Positions 12,512-24,600 of a stretch of 64,000 nucleotides of DNA are shown piece after piece; positions within the stretch are counted from its first letter, which is position 1; the number at the start of each line of letters is the position of its first letter. The notes beneath the pieces were generated by a model, which was not told the origin of the DNA, ran no database searches, and saw nothing but the letters and a program-made list of their open reading frames with translations. This DNA comes from Harmothoe impar (Eukaryota > Annelida > Polychaeta > Phyllodocida > Polynoidae): assembly GCA_947462335.1 (NCBI GenBank), contig OX381720.1, positions 48,850,481 through 48,914,480 of the forward strand, written 5' to 3'. The translations under genes and the position numbers were made by a program.

Positions 12512-13407
12512 TTAAGGTTGATCGCTACTCATTGAATATGGACTCCTGCGCAGCTCTCTGCGCATATAGCTTAAAATGTTCAGAATGGGCTAATATTACA
12601 TAACTGGATACATATACATGCACACTAAGCAATATTCAAAAATTGGACCATTCCCAGCAAAAATTGAGCATTTCATTGCTCTTTAGATATTTGATATATT
12701 TGGAGCCAGTGATATTTACTATTTTTAACATAAATTAGAATATTGGCACGATCTACCAATAAATCATTATTGAGATTAAAATAGATCTCATCCATGTGTT
12801 TAAAACAACCAAGGGTTTGATATATACACATTTTTACCCTGATCCTTGGCTTTTTACCATTATTTTGGCCTTTAAATATGAAATTTAGAGTTTTTGTCCT
12901 ATTTTTTAAATTCAAAGGCCCAAAACCCTAAAATTATGCGTGGGACCCTGTATCAAAAAATACCTTTTTATATCAACAAATGATCTAAACAATTTTTTGA
13001 GAAATTCAAAAAAAAAGTCTATGGATTATTTTTGCTATTTTTTTAAAGATATTGTTGAAAATGTTAGCATCATTTAATTAATCGTCCTAAAAACCACCAC
13101 TTTTTTTCAGAAAGGATTGTTTTTGGACCATTATCTTATTTTCTTCATGTAAGGACACAATATAGGATTATTCATTTAAAATATGACATTGATGTGGGCA
13201 GTGGTTCAATAAGAATTTCACAATTTTTGGTATTTTTTGCCAAAAATAGAAAATGCTTTTTTGTAACAAAAAAAGTAGCTCGGGATCCCCCCTATTTTTT
13301 TTTTTACATTTTCCCCTTCTTAATGATCTAAACTACCCTCCGTAACCCTGAGGCAAAAAATTAGGAAATTCTATGGATGAAAAGCTAAGAGTAGCGATCA
13401 ACCTTAA
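12512..13407. mobile_element. piggyBac-like non-autonomous element flanked by TTAA
   Basis: A perfect 19-bp inverted repeat is present: TTAAGGTTGATCGCTACTC at 12512-12530 and GAGTAGCGATCAACCTTAA at 13389-13407. The outer TTAA on both sides fits the piggyBac target duplication. The 0.9-kb interior is AT-rich and has no transposase ORF. The superfamily call rests only on the TTAA flank. Confidence 0.55.
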
Positions 13408-14208
13408 CAGTGCAGTTCCATAGTATCAAAAGATAGAAATAAATTGTCAAAGATCACAGCTCAATTGAACATGGAAATTTTAAAAGCAGATACCGGTATT
13501 GGAAAGTTTTCTCAAAAGAACCATTTGTCCCCCCATCTTTGCTAACGGTATCTATAGCTTTTGTCCTTTCATGTCAATGTCCAATACTGACTGAATGATA
13601 GCAATTCTCCTATGTAAAAAAAATATGTCTTAAAATGAAAATTAGGCATGGTATATTACTCTGGGTTAGGAACCTTGAGTCAATAATAATAGAAGTATTA
13701 AAAGAGCAACATATACCGTATGAAATGAGTCACTAATATGAGTATCATGACTACTGGTATCTAATAAAAAAAGACTGGGTAGCTGGTACCGGTATAGTGT
13801 TCCTAGACTATAGCACAGTACTGTACCACTATCTACCTGTACCAGTGACACAGTGTATCATTGAATACCACTAGGCTAGCATGGGATGACAACATCTAGA
13901 CCCCTTACACAGACAGTGGCAGACTCTACTCTAATGACTAAATGGCTCCAATCATATCTAAATAGGTTCGTTAGTTCATGTAGGATATATGGCTAGACAC
14001 AGCAGTATATTGAATAGGTACTCACAAGTTTCACATCATGACAGGCCCCTCTGTGGTCATGGCTGGGCCTCATCTGACTGAGGACACTCAGAGTCAGTCA
14101 GTCACAAGTGATGTACCTCGTACCTCAGTAACCTCAGCAGCCTTTCCCCCTTCTGGGTGTGTTCGTAAAAGTAGTAGGCCTAAACCTATCGATATATCAC
14201 TTATGGCT

Positions 14209-14556
14209 GTTAGGGAGTGTTCATTTATTAGTTACAGGGGGGGATGGTGAGTTTGGGGGGGGGGGGGCGTAAAAATTTCCGACCCCTCCCGAGGGTGGGA
14301 CGTAAAAGATTCTGACCCCTCTTGAGGGGGACGTAAAAATTTAAGCCCCTTTTTAGCAAAAAAGCCAGCGCGTTACTATAGTTCACGCGGGGGGGGGGGG
14401 GGGGGAAATTGTCGCCGCCTTAGGCGAGGGGGGGGGGGGGGGGGGTGCGAAACGTTCCATGCGCTCTCGAGGGGGGGTGTAAAAAAATTTCGCCCCTCCA
14501 CGCGAAATCTCACCACCCCCCCCCCCCCCTGTATAAATAAATGAACTCTCCCTTAG
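14209..14556. mobile_element. TTAGGGAG inverted-repeat element with G-run arms (copy 1)
   Basis: The left end is TTAGGGAGTGTTCATTTATT followed by a G run. The right end is a C run followed by AATAAATGAACTCTCCCTTA. The interior alternates G/C homopolymers with GTAAAAATTT motifs. A second copy is at 16052-16402. The long G runs could form G-quadruplexes, and their read lengths are likely unreliable. Confidence 0.65.
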
Positions 14557-14628
14557 AGGTGAGTCATCTCTTTTTGGTATAAAGGTGTCTAATTTTAGAG
14601 GTGAGATCTAGGCCCAGGGATCTAGATC

Positions 14629-15013
14629 CCCCTCTGCCAGGTCGAAAATAGATTCAGTAAGTCAAATTCGAGCAAAATAACATTGAAATTATTGGTGTGC
14701 TTTTTTAACTACTGGGGGGAGGGGGGTGTGCGGGAGTAGATCTATCCAAATGCTTTTGGTCCCCAGCTTCCCCACCCCCAATTAAGATGGTAAAAATCTA
14801 CCTAAATTCTTCTACCTCTTCCGCTGCTAGTGCCAGGCCAAGAAAAGGTCCAGTAAGTCAAATTAGAGCAAAATAACATAGATCTAGAGATGATTGGTTG
14901 TTTTTTCTAACAACTGGGGGGGGGGGGGGGGTTGTGCAGGAGTAGATCTATTCTTTTGGTTCCCAGCTACCCCAATTAAGATGGTAAAAATCTACCGAGA
15001 TTCTTCCACCTCT
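14629..15013. repeat. Tandem duplication of about 190-205 bp
   Basis: Two adjacent units share, in order, AGTAAGTCAAATTMGAGCAAAATAACAT (M = A or C), a G run, GGAGTAGATCTAT, CTTTTGGTYCCCAGC (Y = C or T) and AATTAAGATGGTAAAAATCTACC. The second unit starts near 14829. No coding potential is seen. Confidence 0.7.
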
Positions 15014-15286
15014 TGTTGTTGGCCCCTTCCCTATGATAGGGCCAAAGAGCGCAGAGTATACTAAGATGGTACACTACAGTCCCCCCCAAAAAAAAAGTCC
15101 ACAGCGCCCCCTGGTGGATGGAGTGTACAGTCCATATAACTTGGCTCTTCGCTCAAAAACTTATTTTAGGCATAGGCCTACATAACCAAAAAGAAAAACA
15201 AAATTTCAGTTTAATACTGGAAAGGGTTTTTCACCTCCATATGAAATAAGCCTATTTTCCATGTACTTTATACATATGGCCCTAGA

Positions 15287-15485
15287 CCCCTAAATTCGAC
15301 ATGGCGACATGGGCATTTCTTAAATTTGACATGCGACATGAGGCCTAGTGACATGAGGCTTAAAAAGATAGTGACATGGGACATGGACAGTTCTTAAAAT
15401 CGACATGGGACATGAGCATTTTTAAGCGACATAGACATGCGACATGGCCATTTCTTAAAATCGACATACAACATGGGGACCCCCC
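15287..15485. repeat. CGACATG-family repeat (copy 1)
   Basis: Irregular short repeats of CGACATGGGACATG separated by ATTTCTTAAAATCGACATG, opened by GACCCCTAAATTCGACATGG and closed by GACATGGGGACCCCCC. Related copies are at 17955-18090, 49395-49640 (other strand), 51028-51237 and 52418-52668. Noncoding. Confidence 0.65.
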
Positions 15486-15565
15486 TTCATCAAGGGACCC
15501 ACCCATGTTGAATTTGGAGAAAATATAATCTGAGATAAGTAGGGGGTACACTCCAAGCAATATTA

Positions 15566-15950
15566 GGCCAGACCAAAAAAAAAAGTTGGTCAATGGATTT
15601 CGCGCACCTTATTTTCGGAAATGGAAATTTATTTATTTTTTGAAAAAAAAGTTGTCAATGGATTTCGCTCGCTTCATTTTTTTCAAAATTGAGAATTTTT
15701 TTTTTTTTTTTCAAATTTTCTTCCAGTAATTCCCCCAGATCAACCAATAAATTTTCATGTTAGGGGTCCACTAAGAACTTTTGTTGGAGGCTGGTAAAAA
15801 AAAATTAAAAATTGTCGCTCGCTCCAGTTTTCCACCAACAAAATCCATTGAAAAAAAAAATTCTTAAAAAAAATAAATAATAATTTCGCTCGCTCGCACC
15901 ATTTTTTGAAAAGTGAAATCCATTGACCAACTTTTTTTTTTTGTGTGGCC
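15566..15950. mobile_element. Intact GGCCA-ended MITE (copy 3)
   Basis: Ends are GGCCAGACC plus an A-run and GTTGGTCAATGGATTTC, mirrored by GAAATCCATTGACCAAC plus a T-run and GTGTGGCC. TTA directly flanks both sides (15563-15565 and 15951-15953) and is a likely target duplication. It is the best-preserved copy of the family in the window and is noncoding. Confidence 0.75.
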
Positions 15951-16051
15951 TTATCAGGCTATTATCATTTTGGAGTATTTTGAGGTACCAGTATTCTGAT
16001 TGCTGAAGGGCAACCCGTGCTACACAAAAAAAACACCTTTTTTAACACCTC

Positions 16052-16402
16052 TAAGGGAGTGATCATTTTTTAACAATAGTGGGGGGGTGGTTTTCCGCGC
16101 GGAGCGCGCAGAATTTTTTTCACCCCCCCCGGTCAACGGGTCAAAATTTCCCCCCCCCCCCCCCTGCGGGTCAGAAATCCGGGCGCGCGCGGGCCCTTTG
16201 AAGGGCCCTTTGAAGCATAGTAACGCGCGGGCTTTTTGGCCCAAAACAGGTTACATTTTTTTTACCCCCCCCCCAAGAGGGGTCCAAATTTTTTACACCC
16301 CCCCCCCCCGGTCAAGGGGTCCAAATGTTTTTGCCCCCCTCCCCCCAACCAACCCCCCCCCCCCCCCCCCCCCCCCGTTGATAAAAAATGATCACTCCCT
16401 AA
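16052..16402. mobile_element. TAAGGGAG inverted-repeat element with G/C-run arms (copy 2)
   Basis: TAAGGGAGTGATCATTTTTT is followed by a G run. The other end has a C run followed by AAAAAATGATCACTCCCTAA. The centre includes a GGGCCCTTTGAA direct repeat. Same family as 14209-14556. Noncoding. Confidence 0.65.
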
Positions 16403-16819
16403 CTGGACCCTCTTACCAAAAAGCAAAACGTAAGTTTGGCTCTTCGCTCTTACTAGTCTTTGCTCTTTGCTCTTTGAGGAATAAATAACCACTCTGGTGG
16501 CCTTGCTAAAGACTAAAATATGAAAATTATAGTATATAGCACACACTACGGACTTCATTAACTGCTTCTAGTGACCAATCCCTTAACATAGCCCAAAGTT
16601 TGAATTACAACTTACCTCAATTGTAGTATGGAATAGACCTGAAGTAAATAGTCTATATCAACCGCATATCAGCTTCACAAGATGTGACGATGCCCCCAGT
16701 GATACGCTTATCCTCATACGTCTTTGATGCCCCAGTGACGGCTGCGTTCTATTTTCCGAACGCGCATCTCGGACTTGGTAACTCTCCAAGAGGAGGTCGA
16801 AAAGGAGGATGTATTCAAG

Positions 16820-18621
16820 ATGGCGTCAGAAGAGAAAGTTGTTCGCCTGACGTACAAACAACTATCAACTTTATCAGAAAAATACGCACAGGACGATCGT
16901 CACAAGCCTGATAATCGTGCACAAGGAGGTATGGAGTTTCTTCTGACAAAATATACAAGCAGACAGAGTCTGCATTTACAATATATCGGTGTGCAATGTT
17001 TTGACAAGGGGTTGTCCTCCACAAAAATCAAAATGACGTGAGGCCCAATCGTGACTATCGAGTATCGTCAACTCAGAAATCAAAGTTTATGTTTATCATG
17101 CAGGGGACTGTGTCTATCAATATCACTATTACCAGTACCAAGTATTAAAGTTGAAGTTATAGCAAATGTAGGCATAAACCCCAGTGCTAGTCATACTCAT
17201 AGGCATAGCATAGGAACTAGCCTTACTTTAGTTCAGCGAATTCTGAACCCTGTGATGCGGGCTATCGGACTGGCCCTGTCTACAGCCCGGCTACTGTTAT
17301 GGTCTGGCACGAACAGACTAGCCTTACTTAGGCCTAACTTTGGCTTTGCGAACATCATCAACATGGTTGTCAGTGTCACTGTCAGTTGATGTTTTCAACA
17401 TTTTAGCACGTCTAGATAACTTTACTAAGTTACTAAGTCTAATATAGACATAGTCTGTCCTAAGGCTAAGACTAGTAAGAGACGGACAGATCTCTGTGGC
17501 CTGTCATACTCAGGTTAGTAGAGCAGTCTCACCAATGATTAATATGTGATCAGTAACCGGAGTATGGGAGTATGCCCTAGATTAGGCTAGACGGGGTCTA
17601 GACCTAGTCTGACTAAGCCATACTCATACTAGTCTTGGAAGAATAGACTAAATTTAGAAAAAAGTTGAATAGATCTACTATAAAAAAGTAGATAGATCTA
17701 TTACCAACAGTTACAGGAGCCGAGGCTATAGTATAGGCCTAATCTATTTCTAGATCAGAAAATTTTATTTGAGCCCCTGATTTTAGTAAATGTTCGAAAC
17801 TAGATCTATAGTAATAAAAACTCTCGAATAACGTGCACCCTGTACTCCTGTAGGCCTATATAGTCTAGTATAGACATGTTAGTATCAAATGAAAACTGAG
17901 TTTGGTTTGTGTACAACCCGAGGGTAGTAGGCTGGAATTTACAGTATACGACTAAATCAATAAGTGACATGAGACATGGCCATTTCCTTTAAATGGGGAC
18001 ATGGGTATTTTTTTCAATCGACATGGTGACATGAGCATTTCTTAAAATCGACAGGGGACAGTCATGGCCATGGGGACCCTCCATCGACTTGATCAAGGAG
18101 GGGACTATTAACGTTTCTGTCAGACATAGATGGCCCGGCCAGCAGAACAAAGCGCAGTGTTGAACCTATGACTGTAGGCCAACTATATAGTGGGATTCTA
18201 GATACTCAATCAAATCTATTTTCAGGTGGCCACAGTCCAAGACAGAAAGATGATAGAGATGATCGAGCAGCCCGGCGCAGCAAGCGCCCTGACCGACAGA
18301 TCTACCAACCCGGACGAACCCGACTAAATGTAAAGCGACCAGAAGGTGACGATCCAGATGACCCAGGAGGGCCCGTTGACCAGCCTAATAATGTCCAACC
18401 TCAGGGGGAGCCAGAGCTGTCGGATAAAAACAATGATGAAAGTTTAACAAGTCAAACATCTCAATCGAGTTTGACAGGGTCAAGCTCAGACAATGATTCA
18501 AGTTCCAAGCGTCGGCCAAAACGGTCGGAGATGCCAAGATATGTACCAAAAGTAAAACTGGATCATCAAGAAAATCAACCCCAGCAGCAACCACAACAGC
18601 TTCCAGGACAGCGCCCACAGC

Positions 18622-18667
<46 letters not shown>

Positions 18668-21600
18668 GCAACAACAACAACAACAGCAACAGAACCAGTC
18701 TAAGCAGCTAGATGAAAAAGTGCCTGATGATAAATCTCAGGAAGCAGATGGCATGAGTAGTCATACCGAGTCAAATAACCAAGCACCGGGGTCTCCATCA
18801 CGCAAGGTAGATATCCATAACATGGTGATCACCGTGCATAATGAAGGAGACGCTAGCTCCCCGGGAAGGGTGCGCAAAGGGAAGGGAACTGAGCAGAAAC
18901 CAGGCATGAAGCACGACCCTGGGTCTCGTACAGGGAAGGCTGCTAACTCAAGAAACCTAACCGGTGGTACGGATAACTTTAGTGATGCCAGTGATGACTC
19001 ATTGGAGTGGGATTATGCATCTGTAGATGCTGAATTGTCTTCCTTAGATCTCGGTAGCCCTGATGAGTTAAGTAACCCACCAAAACCGCTACAAAATAGT
19101 GCAGCAGCTGCAAACAGCCGGGTGTTGCAAGAGCAACATCAGCAACAACATCGGCCTCCACCACAGCAACAACGTCAACAGCAACAACACGCAGAGGACA
19201 GGCCTGAGCGACAAGTCGCAGGCAGGCAGAATTCAGACGGAGGTGGTCGCAGGAGGCGCAGAGACAACAGACGTAACCGGAACCAGCCCGAGTCAGAGAG
19301 CCCCCGGGTGGAGGCAGGCATGGAGGTGGATGGGGACAGTCAGCCTGTATACCCTGGGAGGCACTACAGTAGTGGGTCAGCTGAGGGGGAAGAGAAACAG
19401 TTACAGCAGGTACATAAGCAGCCACTGCCGCAGAGAGAGTCACGGCCGCAGCCTTTAACGCAGAGAGAGCCTCAGCCTTTAACACACAGAGGGCCACAGC
19501 CTCAGCCACATAGAGAGCAGCAGCCTCAGCCACTTATGCAAAGGGAGCCACAGCCACTAACACAGAGAGAGCCACAACCTCAACCGCTACCTCACAGAGA
19601 GCGCCAGCCTCAGCCGCTATCGCAGAGGGACCCGCAACGGCCTCAGCCGCTAATACAGAGAGAGCCTCATCCACTATCACAGAGGGATCCACAACCGCAT
19701 CCGCTACCACAGAGAGACCCCCAGCCGCTACCACAGAGGGAGCCTCAGCCTCAGAGACAGCGGCAACGGAGGGGCGGTAAGGGAGAGGGGCGGCAAGATG
19801 ACAATGGAGAAGACAACAGGACAGGAAGATCCCATAAAGACGGAGGTGAGAATCAGAGAGGTGGTAGAGGAAAGGAGCAGGAGCCCACTGTGTATACAAA
19901 CACCAGATCTGGTGAGAACGACCAGCTGAATACTCCGCAGAGTCAAAGGCGGCAGCGGCAGGAGAGAGATGGACAGTCACGGAAAGGCAAGCAGGACTCG
20001 CGAAAAGGCCAAAACAAGGATGACAGACCCGACCCCCAACATATGGGGACATTGTCTGATCAGAGCAACAAAGATCATCCAAATAACAGACAGAGGGGGT
20101 ATTCAGAAGGCGATAGGGACGGGAGGCAACACAACCAGAGGGGTGGTAACCGCAGGGCGGCCGGACGCCAAGACAGTAGCGGCTCAGAGGAACAGCGGCC
20201 CAGGGCCGACAGCAGGGAGGACTGGCCAAAGAAGAATCAAAACAGACCTGATGACAAACAGAACCGAGATTTTAATCCAAGGAAGGACGGGCAGCAGCAA
20301 CAACAACAACAACAGCAACAACATCCACAAGCAGGGCGTGGGAATCAACAACAGCCACATCCACTGCAGCAACATCAACCACAACAACGTGGAAATCAGC
20401 CGCAATCACAACAACAGCCACCACAACAAGGGCGTGGGAATCAGCAGCAGCAACACCCACTTCTGCAACAACAACAACAACAACCAGGCCGTGGAAATCA
20501 GCAACAGCCACAACAACAACAACAACAACAACAAGGGCGTGGGAATGTGAGACATGGTAGTGGAGGAGAGAGTGGTGCTCGGAACGCTGAGGGGAAAAGT
20601 AGTCGTCGGCGCGACCGCAGGGGTCGGGGTAAAGGGGACACGCCAGAGGACACAACTCCTTGGCGGGACATTGATAAAGATTCTGCTGCACCGGTGAAAA
20701 AGCGGGAGAACAGCGTATCGGCCGAGGATGAGGAGTGTGAGCTGGCAGAGGAAGAGGGCGCTGAGTTAGGTAAGAACGCAGCACGCGACGCTAAGAAACT
20801 GAGTTTAAAGGTGACCTTTGTGCACAACGAGCGGCAGGTAAAGATGGGTAATAACCGTGGGCGTGGTGAGCGGGCGGACACTGGGGGCTCACACAGCCCG
20901 GGTCATGGAGGGCCGCAGCACGGCTGGACGGGCAGTCAGGGGGGTCCTGGAGGCATTATCCGCCTCCCGCAGCAGCAGCCGACTACAGAACCAGCACAGC
21001 ACCCGCACACACCTCCCGGGCCACCCTCCACTGGCGGCCCTGGTCTCATCCAGTCCCCGCCCCATCCTATCTGGATACCTGGGGCGCAGGGCCAGCAGGG
21101 TCCGGGTGGCCGGGGACGCTCTAGTCGCGGCCGCGGCTCACACCGAACACTCTACGACCCAAACAACCCCAACAAGTCTGCGGCTGCCATGTCGTCCTCC
21201 CCACAGCAGCTGCACTTCCAGGACGCCTACGACATACAGAAGGGTTACGCCGACCCGTATGCAGCCCCAGCCTTCACACCCCCACATGGGGAGTACTTCC
21301 ACCAGTACCCACAGCAGGGCGGCTTCCAACCTCCGGGTGCATTCTATGACTATGGGGAATACTCCTCCAGCCCCCAACAAGCAGGTGATACCTTCTACAA
21401 CTACCCACCGCAGTACTTTGAGAGTGGAGCCTACCCGGATAATTCCCACGAGGATCCATACTACCACACGTATGTACATAAAAAAATTTAACTACTGGTA
21501 TTCAGAGGACAATGTTTGTTAGATGGTTAATTATGTGAACACTTGTGAATTTTAAAAGCCCGACGTTTTCATGCTCACAAAACCAATAACTTTTACAGTT

Positions 21601-24600
21601 CCTTTAATGTTGAAGATGATTGAGACAAAAGCTTATGTACTATTCAGTCCCTCTAAATCAAAGTAATCAATTAATTCAAAATTATTCAATAATTAACTTG
21701 CAGCCATGTTAATTGCACCATGTGTGTCTTGTAGTGGACACGACCAGGAGCTGGGTGGCCGGTCACGTGCCTCTAACCGCGCCAAGGCGGAGAGCTTACT
21801 CCGTGATGTGGCGCCACTCGACAACCAGCTCGCCAACCTGCTGTCTCGCCGCATCCACGGGGAGGAGGGCATGCAGAAGGTCCTCAGTCTCAGGTAGGCT
21901 ATCAGATTGAGCTGTCTACATTGTTAGCCTAAACATCCCCTCATAATTCAATGAAACAGACTGTTGCTAGTCTGTCCAAACTCTGGTTGCTAGGCAGTCT
22001 CAACCATTGTAGTAGGAAAAAAAAGATGATTGAATTGATTTGAATAAACCCTTGGATGGCAAAATGAGTATCCCAGGGTCGTCCAAGCTCTGTTAGAACC
22101 AGTCTTGTAACCTTGAATACCGCAGACCACTCAGTACCTTTATGCAGCACAAATGTAAAGATATACCCTATTGATTGCCAGGCGTGAGGTGCAGGTAAAG
22201 TACGGCCAGGTGGTGCTGCTAGACCCGGACCTGGCCAACAAGCACTCTACAGAACAGGCGCTGTGGAAGGTGGCCTTCTACCAGGTGATCGAGGTGCTGA
22301 GGCGACACATCGCCGACGACCAGACCGGGGAGACGGAGAAACAGGCCGCTAAGGAGCACCTCTTAGCCCTTCTGGAGGAGGTACTTATACTAATAAATAC
22401 CGGAGGTGGCTCACACTTTTCTGATCTTTATATAGCAGGGTTCTCGGCAGAAGGGAAAATAACACCGTATTTATAAGTCAGAGTTCCAATATATTAAAGT
22501 GATTGACAAATATTTCCCATAGACTCAATTTCTAAATTGGACATTTATAGTGTCAAAATTGCTGAACAAATACAGATTTTGAAGTTACACCTAGATGGTT
22601 GTATCAGCATGTAATTTCAAATGTTGTTTAGCCAATTTCTCTTGCAATGCTATGAGAATACACTGAATTTCACCCCAGGTGGCACCACCTTAGTAATTCC
22701 TCAAGTGCTACATGTAAAGGTTTTAATAACACATAATATGTGACCTGCAGGGCACGTCCTTCTATGAGGGGACATTAAAGAACCTCCAGAACACCTACGG
22801 CTTCCAACTGGAGGACTTCCTGGACCCTAACCAGCTGGCACCAGAAGCGCTGAGTCGGCAGGTCAAGTTGGCGCTACTCAGCGCTCAGCGCACCATGATC
22901 TGTCTTGGGGATATTGCGCGCTACCGGGAGCAGACTAACCACACCACAAACTATGGCAAGGCCAGAAGGTGATTACTCAGGTTTTGTAATGATATGATGA
23001 ATATTGACATATAAAAAATAGCGATATTTCCTTTAAAAATATACAATCTGTTTCAGAAAGTAGATGCACGTTGTATGCAGCCATAAATGCATGCGTAGAT
23101 ATCTAAATTATTAAAGATTTGATATACCTTTTGCTTTCTACAAGTGTGTTTCTTTATAAACGTGTTTTCAAGTTTTTGAATTTAGAATTTTGAGATGTTG
23201 TCTCTTCCCTTTCAGTTGGTACCTGAAAGCCCAACAGATAGCACCCAAGAACGGTCGGCCTTATAACCAGCTCGCCATCCTAGCACTCTACACGGTACAT
23301 ACTGCACTGATATATACACATGTAGTAAAATCACTGGCGAGACAGACGTAATGTTTAAGGAACCATTGCAAATTATGATAGTGCTTGAAAAAGGTTTCTG
23401 AAAGGTTTACCATTTCCATGGATCTACATTTCGATCTAATATATTACCATACACTGTGCATAACTATAGCATAACTAGTGCTGCCTATTGTGGCTACTGG
23501 GGACGTGTACTTTGTAACTACATGTATACTAGTCTAATGTATGGTCTTGTGTTACAGCGGCGTAAGTTGGATGCAGTGTACTACTACATGCGGTCCCTGG
23601 CTGCAAGTAATCCATTCCTGACAGCCAGAGAGAGCCTCATGTCTCTGTTTGACGAAGCACGCAAAAAGGTCAGCACATAAGGTCTTTATGGAGAATTTTA
23701 GTGTATATTTCAGCTTTAAATTCCAGTGTATACATGTAACGTTAATAGCCTCGTGTAATACGGCCCAAGGTCAACTCGTGAAATAACCCAGTCAACAGAC
23801 TGAAACTCGTGCACCTTTGTCTATATATTTTTGATTGTGCAGGCTGCAGTGACAGATTGTGTAACATCTTTGTGATTGTGTCAGGCTGCAGTGACAGATT
23901 GTGTAACATCTTTGTGATTGTGGCAGGCCGAGGTGACAGATTTTGTAACATCTTTGTGATTGTGGCAGGCTGCAGTGACAGATTTTGTAACATCTTTGTG
24001 ATTGTGGCAGGCTGCAGTGACAGATTTTGTAACATCTTTGTGATTGTGGCAGGCGGAGGTGACAGATTTTGTAACATCTTTGTGATTGTGGCAGGCTGCA
24101 GTGACAGATTTTGTAACATCTTTGTGATTGTGGCAGGCGGAGGTGACAGATTTTGTAACATCTTTGTGATTGTGGCAGGCCGAGGTGACAGAACGTAAGA
24201 AGCAGGAGGAGCGACATCAGCAGCAGCAGGAGGAGACCCTTAAGTCACGTGACGGTAACCGCATTGAGATCTGGGTCCGCGCCGACGGCACCAGCAGTTA
24301 CGGTGACGATCGCGATAGTGACGACCTGACCAAACTCACTTCCATTGAGGTATGCTTGCGAAATAGACTGGTAAAAATGGAAAACATATAGGCTAGCAAT
24401 ACCGTACTCAGCCAAATCTTGTCAACTGGTTAAAATCTATGTGTAGTTCAAAGTTCTTCATTTGTGATCACTTATTTAAACTAGACACGATGTACAGTTT
24501 TAGGAATATATTACATTCTTGAATAGAACCTGACTGGTTTAAGATACCACATGTTTATTGTCGTGTTTGTGCAATTTGTAAAATATGGTTGACTGAATAA

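Larger units (their letters stand above)
7395..16819. other. Intergenic region between divergent SEC14L and SMG6, repeat-filled
   Basis: No host exon could be recognised. The two flanking genes point away from each other, so both promoters should lie at the edges. The rest is AT-rich DNA with many inverted-repeat elements, listed separately, and long poly-G/poly-C runs near 14250-14530, 14920 and 16140-16375. Confidence 0.6.

Noticed and set aside
16087..16488. Pro-rich ORFs at 16087-16558
   Set aside because: They come from poly-C/poly-G runs of an inverted-repeat element.
19534..20229. Long minus-strand ORFs opposite SMG6 exon 2 (also 20272-20784 and 18979-19533)
   Set aside because: They are produced by the CAG/CAA and other repeats on the other strand; their proteins are Leu/Val/Ala runs.
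23742..24217. About 130-140-codon repeat ORFs on both strands of minisatellite A
   Set aside because: The 42-bp unit is a multiple of 3, so open frames arise automatically; there is no start context or homology.
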